From positions 8,866,001-8,930,000 of the forward strand of contig NZ_JAUSYH010000001.1 in assembly GCF_030816715.1 (NCBI RefSeq): a stretch of 64,000 nucleotides of DNA, read 5' to 3'. The position numbers and the translations under genes were made by a program. This document shows positions 44,290-52,020 of the stretch, in pieces. The number at the start of each line of letters is the position of its first letter. Within the stretch, counting starts at the first letter, position 1. Under the pieces are notes generated by a model that saw nothing but the letters and a program-made list of their open reading frames with translations, ran no database searches and was not told the DNA's origin. The stretch comes from Streptomyces achromogenes (lineage in GTDB: Bacteria; Actinomycetota; Actinomycetes; Streptomycetales; Streptomycetaceae).

Positions 44290-45318
44290 TCAGCCCACCT
44301 TGCGCCCCCGCATCGGCTCGGTGGCCTCGCCCTCACCGGCCCGCAGTCCCAGGAGGAACTCCTCCAGCACCTCCGGTGCCGTGTGCTGTGGATGCCAACC
44401 CAGCTCAACGCGGGCGCGCGTGCAGTCCATCAGAGGGAGCCTGAGCACCGCGTCGAAGAGGTGCGGGGAGGCCGGGAGGAGGCGCAGACCCCAGGCGGCG
44501 GCAATCGCCGATCGGGCCGCCGTCCGGGGCAGGCGCACCGGGCGGGCGTCGAACATCTCGCCGAGCAGCTCCGCGTCGAGGGCCGGCTCGGCGGCCAGGT
44601 TGAAGGGGCCGCGCACCTCGGTACGCAGCGCGAGCCGGTACGCCTCGGCCGCGTCGTCGGTGTGCAGTGCCTGGATGCGCAGTCCCGGAATGTCCGGTAG
44701 GAACGGCAGTAGTTCGGGGCGGGCGGCCGGGCCGGGCAGGAACCGGCCGCCGAAGATGCGCCGCTGCTCGCTCGCCGACTGCCGCTTGAACAGGAACGCC
44801 GGCCGCATCCGCACCACCCGGATCCCGGGATTGTCCCGCTCGAAGGTGTCCAGGGTCCGTTCGAGGTAGGCCTTCTCCCGGCAGTAGGCGGCGTCCGGCC
44901 AGCCGTGCGTGGGCCAGGACTCGTCCACCGCGTGGTCTTTCGGTCCCGGCGAGTACGCGCCCACCGAGGACGCGTGCACGAGGACGGGCACCCGCGCGGC
45001 GGCCACGGCCTCGAAGACCCGGATGCTGCCCAGGACGTTCGTACGCCAGGTCGCCGCCGGATCGTGTGTGGGCTGGAACGCCCAGGCCAGGTGCACGACC
45101 GCGTCCGCGTCGACGAAGGCGGCGGCGAGATCGGCCCGGTCCGAGGCCAGATCGACGGCCGTCCACTCGGTCTTCCGCGGCGACCATTCCGGGATCCGCC
45201 GGGACAGACCCCTTACCGAGGCCACGTCCGGGTCCTCCGACAGAAGCCGCACCACGCTCGTGCCGACATTTCCGGTGGCGCCCGTGACGACAACCTTGCT
45301 GCCCGTTGCGCTGCTCAC
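44290..45318 (-). CDS. NAD-dependent epimerase/dehydratase family protein
   Basis: A 342-residue extended SDR: KVVVTGATGNVGTSVVRLLS (cofactor site near residue 10), DAVVHLAWAFQPTHDPAATW, VPVLVHASSVGAYSPGPKDH (catalytic Ser) and DAAYCREKAYLERTLDTFER, where YCREK is the Tyr-x-x-x-Lys pair. C-terminal PFNLAAEPALDAELLGEMFD contacts substrate. The GTG at 45318 has GAGAGGAG upstream. It convergently faces the ROK gene. The substrate is unknown; such stand-alone enzymes act on sugar nucleotides or ketones. Confidence 0.88.
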   Translation of the reverse strand: MSSATGSKVVVTGATGNVGTSVVRLLSEDPDVASVRGLSRRIPEWSPRKTEWTAVDLASDRADLAAAFVDADAVVHLAWAFQPTHDPAATWRTNVLGSIRVFEAVAAARVPVLVHASSVGAYSPGPKDHAVDESWPTHGWPDAAYCREKAYLERTLDTFERDNPGIRVVRMRPAFLFKRQSASEQRRIFGGRFLPGPAARPELLPFLPDIPGLRIQALHTDDAAEAYRLALRTEVRGPFNLAAEPALDAELLGEMFDARPVRLPRTAARSAIAAAWGLRLLPASPHLFDAVLRLPLMDCTRARVELGWHPQHTAPEVLEEFLLGLRAGEGEATEPMRGRKVG

Positions 45319-45401
45319 CCTCGGCTCCTCTCGCCGATCCTCGTAGGGACTGGCCGAGTACCCGGCCCCGCCGGACCCTCCCGGTGCGCCGGCCTGCGCG
45401 G

Positions 45402-45836
45402 CTAGGCCGCGAAGGCGTTCACACCGGTCAGCCGCGTCGACAGCTCCCCCAGCCGGGCCCGCTGCTCCGGGTCCGTCGCCCAGTCCTTCACGCCGACGGC
45501 AGTCGGGGACAGAGCCGCACCGACGGTGTAGACACGCAGTGTCAACGGCACTCCCAACTCGGTCCTCTGATGACCATTGGCGGGCGTCCTGCCACCGCAC
45601 GTTATTGGTCCGGGTCGCTGATGATCGAGGTGATGTCGACTTTGTCGGCGCCTATCTGCTGGGTGATGTCGCCGTAGACGTTCGTCGAGGCGACCACCGG
45701 GATGCGGACGCGGAGGCCGGCTTGCCGATGCGCTCCCTTTGCCAGCGGAGTCCGACGAGCTGCCGCAGCCTGCCAGCAGGGCCAGGGAGGCGACGGATAT
45801 CAGCGCCGCCAAGCGACGGGACGGGGACGCGGACAT
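45402..45836 (-). pseudogene. metal-binding ABC lipoprotein (ZnuA/TroA-like) truncated and joined to another remnant
   Basis: The ATG at 45836 opens a lipoprotein signal (RRLAALISVASLALLAGCGS). In another frame RIPVVASTNVYGDITQQIGA followed by DKVDITSIISDPDQ is the start of a cluster A-I metal-binding protein. It stops at a TAA (45602-45604) exactly where the metal-binding DPH would come. The remaining frame to 45402 (LRVYTVGAALSPTAVGVKDW) is unrelated. It is non-functional. Confidence 0.62.
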
Positions 45837-46106
45837 GGGTCCTTCACGACGGATTTGCACGGGAATATTCACGGGAGCGCGGGTCGCCCCGGTCTGGTCA
45901 TCAGGCTAGAGGCCCATCCCGGAACTTCGCTCGGCAGCCTCCGGCCCGGTCAGCTTCCGTGGCAGCCCTGACCAAGCCTTCGGAGACACAGGCCTGCAGC
46001 AGTGCAGCCGGGGCTTTTGGGCGGTATACAGTCATTTGGGTGTCCAACATTGCCGTCAGGCCTGATTGTGTGGAGTCCTCCCGATGACGTCGATGAGCCG
46101 CCTGCC

Positions 46107-47459
46107 ATGAGGCCCCACCCGACGCAGGGGCGGATCACGGCGCTGGACGCCTACGACATCCGGTTTCCCACGTCTCGTCGGCTTGAAGGGTCGGACGCGA
46201 TGAATCCCGATCCGGATTATTCGGCGTCCTATGTGATCATCCGCACCGATGCCGGAGACGGGCTTGAGGGACATGGGTTCTGCTTCACCATCGGCCGGGG
46301 CAATGAGGTCGAGGTGACGGCGATCAACGCGTTGCGCCCGCATGTGGTGGGTCTGCGGCTGGAAGAGGTCCTGACCGACCTCGGGGGGTTCTGTCGCTCG
46401 CTCGTCGGCGACAGCCAGCTGCGATGGCTGGGGCCGGAGAAGGGCGTGGTGCACATGGCCATCGGGGCCGTGGTGAACGCCGTGTGGGATCTGCACGCCA
46501 AGCGGCAGGGGAAGCCGCTGTGGAAGCTGCTGGCCGACCTCGCGCCCGAGCAGGTCGTCGCGTTGATCGACTTCCGCTATCTCGAAGACGCGCTGAACCC
46601 CGACGAGGCCCTGGGGATCCTGCAGCGGGCGCGCGGCGGGATGGAGGAACGGGAGGCGCGGCTGCTCGCTGAGGGGTATCCGGCGTATGCCACGTCTCCC
46701 GGCTGGCTCGGATACCCGGACACCAAGGTCGCCGGGTTGGCCCGGGAGGCCGTGGACAGTGGGTTCGGGCAGATCAAGCTCAAGGTCGGCGCCGATCTGG
46801 AGGACGACGAGCGGCGATGCCGTACCGCGCGGGCGACGATCGGCCCCGGGGTGCGGATGGCGCTGGACGCCAATCAGCGCTGGGGGGTCGCCGAGGCGGT
46901 CGGCTGGATCCGGCGGCTGGCGGAATTCGACCCGTACTGGATCGAGGAGCCGACCAGCCCGGATGACGTTCTCGGTCTCGCGGCGATCCGCCGGGAGGTC
47001 GCGCCGGTGCGTGTGGCGACGGGCGAACATGTGCACAACCGGGTGATGTTCAAGCAACTGCTCCAGGCGGACGCGATCGACTTCCTGCAGTTGGACGCCT
47101 GCCGGGTCGGTGGAGTCAACGAGAACCTGGCGATCCTCCTGCTCGCGGCCAAGTTCGGCGTCCCCGTGTGCCCACACGCGGGCGGCGTGGGCCTGTGCGA
47201 GCTCGTGCAGCATCTGGCGATGTTCGACTATCTGGCGGTCTCCGGCACCTTCCAGGACCGGGTCATCGAGTATGTGGATCATCTGCACGAGCACTTCCTC
47301 GACCCGGCCGTGATCGTCCGGGGGCGCTACGCGGCCCCGACCGCCCCCGGCTTCAGCTCCGCGATGCGGCCCGAGTCACTCACCGCGTACGCGTTCCCCG
47401 GCGGCGCCGCCTGGCAGGCCCCGTACCACATGCCCTCGGCCGAGGGCCCCCCGGCATGA
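46107..47459 (+). CDS. L-fuconate dehydratase (enolase superfamily)
   Basis: A 450-residue enzyme of the mandelate-racemase subgroup: N-terminal cap (ITALDAYDIRFPTSRRLEGS, DPDYSASYVIIRTDA), barrel with the catalytic KLKVGADLEDD near 222, metal ligands LDANQRW (~252), WIEEPTSPDD (~277) and ATGEHVHNR (~305), and the catalytic His of CPHAGGVGLCELVQHLAMFD (~355). This is the L-fuconate dehydratase signature, converting L-fuconate to 2-keto-3-deoxy-L-fuconate. The ribosome site is weak. It overlaps the SDR gene by ATGA and heads a sugar-acid operon. Confidence 0.92.
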   Translation: MRPHPTQGRITALDAYDIRFPTSRRLEGSDAMNPDPDYSASYVIIRTDAGDGLEGHGFCFTIGRGNEVEVTAINALRPHVVGLRLEEVLTDLGGFCRSLVGDSQLRWLGPEKGVVHMAIGAVVNAVWDLHAKRQGKPLWKLLADLAPEQVVALIDFRYLEDALNPDEALGILQRARGGMEEREARLLAEGYPAYATSPGWLGYPDTKVAGLAREAVDSGFGQIKLKVGADLEDDERRCRTARATIGPGVRMALDANQRWGVAEAVGWIRRLAEFDPYWIEEPTSPDDVLGLAAIRREVAPVRVATGEHVHNRVMFKQLLQADAIDFLQLDACRVGGVNENLAILLLAAKFGVPVCPHAGGVGLCELVQHLAMFDYLAVSGTFQDRVIEYVDHLHEHFLDPAVIVRGRYAAPTAPGFSSAMRPESLTAYAFPGGAAWQAPYHMPSAEGPPA

Positions 47460-48223
47460 ACGCCGGGGAGGAATTCCAGGGGCTGGCCGCCGTCATCACC
47501 GGCGGTGCGTCCGGGATCGGTCTGGCCACCGCCGAGACCCTGGCCGCGAGGGGGTGCCGGGTGGCGGTACTCGACCGGATTCCCGACCCCCTGCCCGCGG
47601 GGCTGCACCCCGTGAAGGCCGATGTCGGGGACGCCGTATCGGTAACCGACGCCGTGAGCCGGGTGGCGGACCTGTTCGGAGGCCTGGATGTGCTGGTCAA
47701 CAACGCCGGCATCGGCGCGCTCGGCACCGTCGAGGACAACGCGGACGACGAATGGCACCACGTGCTGGACATCAACGTCCTCGGCATCGTCCGCACCAGC
47801 CGGGCGGCACTGCCGTATCTGCGCCGGTCTCCCAGCGCGGCCATCGTCAACACCTGCTCGGTCGCGGCGCTGGCCGGGCTGCCGCAGCGGGCACTGTACG
47901 CGGCCAGCAAGGGCGCGGTGCTCGCGCTGACCCTGGCCATGGCCGCCGACCACATCGGCGAGGGCATCCGCGTCAACTGCGTCACCCCAGGCACCGTGGA
48001 CACCCCCTGGGTGCGCCGGCTGCTCGAACACTCCGACGACCCGGAGGCCGAACGCGCCGCTCTCATCGCCCGCCAGCCCACCTGCCGCCTGGTCACCGCA
48101 CAGCAGGTCGCGGACGCCATCGCGTATCTCGCCGGGCCGCTGGCCGGTGCCACCACCGGGACCGCGCTCGCCGTGGACGGAGGGATACAAGGCATCCGCA
48201 CGCGTCCGGACTCCTTTCACTGA
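47456..48223 (+). CDS. SDR family oxidoreductase, L-fucose / 2-keto-3-deoxyfuconate dehydrogenase-like
   Basis: A 255-residue classical SDR: AAVITGGASGIGLATAETLA, LDVLVNNAGIGALGTVEDNA, IVNTCSVAALAGLPQRALYA with the catalytic Ser and YAASK, and TGTALAVDGGIQGIRTRP. The ATG overlaps the dehydratase stop, so the two are co-translated. In fucose oxidation an SDR either oxidises L-fucose or 2-keto-3-deoxy-L-fuconate; which step this one takes cannot be decided here. Confidence 0.88.
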   Translation: MNAGEEFQGLAAVITGGASGIGLATAETLAARGCRVAVLDRIPDPLPAGLHPVKADVGDAVSVTDAVSRVADLFGGLDVLVNNAGIGALGTVEDNADDEWHHVLDINVLGIVRTSRAALPYLRRSPSAAIVNTCSVAALAGLPQRALYAASKGAVLALTLAMAADHIGEGIRVNCVTPGTVDTPWVRRLLEHSDDPEAERAALIARQPTCRLVTAQQVADAIAYLAGPLAGATTGTALAVDGGIQGIRTRPDSFH

Positions 48224-48261
48224 CCTGACCGACCACGGACCACCCATCGGAGCCGAGCACC

Positions 48262-49305
48262 ATGAAGCGACGCATCGCCGCTGTCGGAACAGCCCTCGCA
48301 CTCGGCTGCGGGCCCGCCGTCACCGCCTGCGATGAAGGCACGGGCAACACCACCGACAACGCTTCGGGCAAGGTGGGGGTGGTGCTGCCGCTGCTCACCT
48401 CACCGTTCTGGGAGTCGTACGACTCCTACGTCCCCAAGCAGGCCGCCGCCCAGGACGTCCGCGTGCTGCAGACGGTGAACTCCGACTCCGATCCGGGTAA
48501 GCAGATCACCGACATCCAGAATCTGCTGGCTCAGAACGCGAAGGGCCTGGTGGTCTCGCCGCTGGACTCCGCGGCGATCGTCGCCGGACTGAATGCCGCG
48601 CAGCGCAAGGGCGTGCCGGTGGTCGCCGTCGATGTGGCACCGGACAACGGCAAGGTCGCGATGGTGGTCAGGGCCGACAACCGGGCTTTCGGGGAGAAAG
48701 CCTGTCAGCAGATCGGCGACGCGGTGAAGACGGGCAAGGTCGTACAGATCCAGGGCGACTTGGCGTCGGTCAACGGACGGGACCGGTCGGAGGCGTTCAG
48801 CGCGTGCATCAAGAAGAACTACCCGGGCATCAAGGTGCTGGACATTCCCGCCGTCTGGAAGGCGGAAAGGGCGGCGGCCGGTCTCGAGGCGCTGTACACC
48901 GCCAACCCCGATATCAAGGGCATCTACATGCAGTCCGGAGGCGTGTATCTGGCCCCCACGGTGAGCACGCTGCGGCGCCACAACGCGCTGGTGGCAGCCG
49001 GTAGTCCCGGGCACATCGTGATCGTCTCCAACGACGGCATCCCGCAGGAGCTGGACGCGATCCGCAAGGGCCTGATCGATGCGACCGTCTCCCAACCGGC
49101 CGACCAGTACGCCAAGTACGGCATCTTCTACATCAAGCGGGCGATGGAGGGCCAGACCTTCCGTCCGGGCCCGACCGACCACGACAGCACCGTCGTCCGG
49201 CTGCCCAGCGGAATCCTGGAGGACCAGCTCTCGGCACCGCTGGTGACCGAGGACAACGTCGACGACGCGTCGCTGTGGGGCAACCGGATCGGCAAGACCT
49301 CCTGA
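48262..49305 (+). CDS. sugar ABC transporter substrate-binding lipoprotein
   Basis: A 347-residue periplasmic-binding-protein type 1 (RbsB-like) lipoprotein. The signal MKRRIAAVGTALALGCG ends in a TAC-D lipobox. The fold includes VGVVLPLLTSPFWESYDSYV, LVVSPLDSAAIVAGLNAAQR and YMQSGGVYLAPTVSTLRRHN. It is predicted to bind a monosaccharide; the context suggests L-fucose or a similar deoxy sugar. It starts 38 bases after the SDR stop. Confidence 0.91.
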   Translation: MKRRIAAVGTALALGCGPAVTACDEGTGNTTDNASGKVGVVLPLLTSPFWESYDSYVPKQAAAQDVRVLQTVNSDSDPGKQITDIQNLLAQNAKGLVVSPLDSAAIVAGLNAAQRKGVPVVAVDVAPDNGKVAMVVRADNRAFGEKACQQIGDAVKTGKVVQIQGDLASVNGRDRSEAFSACIKKNYPGIKVLDIPAVWKAERAAAGLEALYTANPDIKGIYMQSGGVYLAPTVSTLRRHNALVAAGSPGHIVIVSNDGIPQELDAIRKGLIDATVSQPADQYAKYGIFYIKRAMEGQTFRPGPTDHDSTVVRLPSGILEDQLSAPLVTEDNVDDASLWGNRIGKTS

Positions 49306-49350
49306 TACCCGAGAGTCCGTCTCTCCGGGCCCCCAGGAAGCGAGACCGCG

Positions 49351-50901
49351 ATGAACCAGACGCCACTCACCGACCCCCGCGCCGGTGCCGCCGGTCGCCG
49401 CGCGGTGGTCGAGGCCCACGGGCTCCGCAAGCGCTACGGGCCCACCGTGGCCTTGGACGACGTGCGGATCATCGTCCGGGCCGGTGAGTCGCACGCCCTG
49501 GTCGGCCGCAACGGGGCCGGCAAGTCGACCCTGGTGGCCGTCCTGAGCGGACTGCAGCGGCCGGACCGCGGCGTTGTCCTGTTCGACGGCGAACCCGCGC
49601 CCGGCCTGGCGGACCGTGAGGCGTGGGAGCGGCAGGTCGCCTGCGTCTACCAGCAGTCGACGATCATCCCTGATCTCACCGTCGCCGAGAACCTGTACGT
49701 CAACCGGCAACCCACGGTTCGCGGCCAGGTGATCAGCTGGCGGCGGATGCGCTCGGCGGCCCGCGAACTGCTGGACGCATGGGGTGTGGAGGTCGACGAG
49801 AGCGTGCCGGCCGGCGGGCTCACCGTCGAGGACGCCAAGATGGTGGAGATCGCCAGGTCGATCTCGCGCGGAACCCGGTTCATCATTCTGGACGAGCCCA
49901 CCGCCCAGCTGGACAGCCGGGCGATCGACCGACTGTTCACCCATGTTCGGCGATTGCAGCGGGCCGGGATCACCTTTCTCTACATCTCCCACCACCTGGA
50001 AGAGGTCTACGCCGTCTGCCAGGTCGTCACCGTCATGCGGGACGCCCGCCGGATCACCACGGCACCTGTGGGCGAGATGGGCAGGACCGAACTCGTCGAA
50101 GCGATGACTGGTAGGCGGGGCGCGGGTGCGGCCCCCGGCCTGGGCGCGACCCGGTCGCAGCCGGCGGACGCGGCCGTGGCCGTCCGGGTGCACCGGCTGA
50201 GCGGCCCGCATTTCACGGACGTCAGCTTCGCCGTCCGGTCCGGCGAGACGGTGGGCCTGACCGGCCTCGCGGGCTCCGGGAGCCATCAGGTCGCCGAGGC
50301 GCTGGCCGGGCTGTACCGACCCGACAGCGGCCGTGTCGAGGTTCTCGGCCGTCCGACGCGGCCGGGCAGCGTCCCCTCGGCGCTCGCGGCGGGCGTGGGC
50401 TGTGTGCCGCGCGACCGCCACTATGAAGGGCTGGTACCGGAACTGTCGGTGGCTGAGAACGCCTCCATGACCATCATGGACCGGCTGGGGCGGCTGGGCG
50501 TGATCTCGCGCAGGGCCAGGGACGCCTTCGCCCGGCGGACGATCACCGGTCTCGACATCACCACGGACGGCCTGGGCCAGCCGGTCAAGGACCTGTCGGG
50601 CGGTAACCAGCAGAAGGTCGTCATGGGCCGGGCGCTGGCCACCGACCCAGAGGTACTGGTGCTCATCAATCCGACGGCGGGCGTCGACGTGCAGTCCAAG
50701 CGCGCGCTGCTGTCGGTCGTCGACCGAGCCAGGGCCGCAGGACGCGCGGCGCTCGTCGTCTCGGACGAGCTGGCGGACCTGCGGATCTGCGACCGCGTCC
50801 TGGTGATGTTCGACGGCTCTCTCGCCGCCGAGTACACCGTCGGCTGGACCGACGAAGAACTCGTGGCCTCGATCGAAGGGGTCGGCACCGGACATGAATG
50901 A
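49351..50901 (+). CDS. sugar ABC transporter ATP-binding protein (two NBDs, RbsA-like)
   Basis: A 516-residue tandem ATPase. NBD1 has Walker A GRNGAGKST, Q-loop VYQQSTIIP, a degenerate signature (LTVEDAKMVEIARS) and Walker B FIILDEPTAQLDS with ISHHLEEVYAV. NBD2 lacks Walker A (GLAGSGSHQVAEAL), as is typical, but has LSGGNQQKVVMGRALATDPE. Starts 45 bases after the binding protein; its end overlaps the permease start by eight bases. Confidence 0.93.
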   Translation: MNQTPLTDPRAGAAGRRAVVEAHGLRKRYGPTVALDDVRIIVRAGESHALVGRNGAGKSTLVAVLSGLQRPDRGVVLFDGEPAPGLADREAWERQVACVYQQSTIIPDLTVAENLYVNRQPTVRGQVISWRRMRSAARELLDAWGVEVDESVPAGGLTVEDAKMVEIARSISRGTRFIILDEPTAQLDSRAIDRLFTHVRRLQRAGITFLYISHHLEEVYAVCQVVTVMRDARRITTAPVGEMGRTELVEAMTGRRGAGAAPGLGATRSQPADAAVAVRVHRLSGPHFTDVSFAVRSGETVGLTGLAGSGSHQVAEALAGLYRPDSGRVEVLGRPTRPGSVPSALAAGVGCVPRDRHYEGLVPELSVAENASMTIMDRLGRLGVISRRARDAFARRTITGLDITTDGLGQPVKDLSGGNQQKVVMGRALATDPEVLVLINPTAGVDVQSKRALLSVVDRARAAGRAALVVSDELADLRICDRVLVMFDGSLAAEYTVGWTDEELVASIEGVGTGHE

Positions 50902-51929
50902 CACCGCGCCCAACGGCAAGGCGTCCGGCGGCGGCCCGGACAGAGCGCGCCGCCGTCCCGTCCGCGCGATCGCCCTGGGCCGTATCCGCGATCTGGCGCT
51001 GCTGCCCGCCGTGCTCCTGCTGCTGTTCGTCGGTGCGGTCAGCAACGAGAGCTTCCTCGATCGGGACAACCTGCTGAATGTGCTCAGCGCCTCCTCGGCG
51101 CTCGGACTGCTGGTGCTCGCCGAGGCGATGATCCTGATCAGCGGCAAGATGGACCTCTCGTTGGAGTCGATCGCGGGAGTCGCCCCCGCCCTCGGCTTCA
51201 TGGCGGTGATCCCGGCCGCCTCGGCCGGTTTCGGCACCGAGCTGCCCACCTGGCTCGGCCTGCTGATCATTCCGCTCACCGGGGCGCTGATCGGGGCCGT
51301 GAACGGTCTGTTGATCGTCAAGCTCCAGCTCAACGGATTCATCGTCACCCTGGCGATGAACATCGTTCTGCGCGGAGTCCTGGTCGGCATGGTGTCCGGC
51401 AAGACCCTGTTCGACGCTCCCGCCGCGTTCTTGGCCCTCGGGTCCGACACCTGGCTCGGCGTCCCCGTCTCCGTGTGGGTGACTGGCGCCTGTTTCGCTG
51501 TCGCCGGATGGGGCGCTGCGCTACCACCGGCTGGGACGCGCGGTGTACGCGGTGGGCGGCAACGCCCCCGCGGCGCGGGCGGCGGGTATCCGGGTCGACC
51601 GGGTGGCCTGGGGAGTTCTGGTCATCGGCGGGACCCTGGCCGCGCTGGCCGGTCTGGTGATCGCCGGACGGGTCGGGGCGATCAACGCAAATCAGGGACA
51701 GGGCCTGATCTTCACCGTGTTCGCGGCCGCCGTCATCGGCGGCATCAGCTTGAACGGCGGCAAGGGGTCCCTGGCCGGGGCGTTGCTCGGGGTCCTGCTG
51801 CTGGGCATGCTGGAGAACCTGCTCACCCTGGCACAGGTGTCGTCGTTCTGGATCCAGGCCATCTACGGCGCGATCATCCTGGTGGCGCTGATGATCGCCC
51901 GGCTCATCACCGGCGAGGGCCAGGAGTAG
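50894..51929 (+). pseudogene. sugar ABC transporter permease (RbsC-like), one frameshift
   Basis: The ATG at 50894 opens LALLPAVLLLLFVGAVSNES, LGLLVLAEAMILISGKMDLS and NGLLIVKLQLNGFIVTLAMN. At the GGGG run 51510-51513 the frame shifts by one base, and the downstream part continues as ALRYHRLGRAVYAVGGNAPA, IFTVFAAAVIGGISLNGGKG and LLGMLENLLTLAQVSSFWIQ to a stop at 51929. LGRAVYAVGGN-x-AAR is the RbsC loop. With one G removed the protein would be a normal ~345-residue permease. Confidence 0.87.
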
Positions 51930-52020
51930 AGCGAGGCCCAGAAACGGTCCTACGGGGAGCAGCACCGGTGGATAACTCTTAGAATGACCGATATGCCATC
52001 CGTCAGATGGGACGGCTGCC

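Noticed and set aside
48400..51450. 1016-codon minus-strand frame under the sugar ABC genes
   Set aside because: Antisense open frame caused by codon bias; the plus-strand genes carry all expected motifs.
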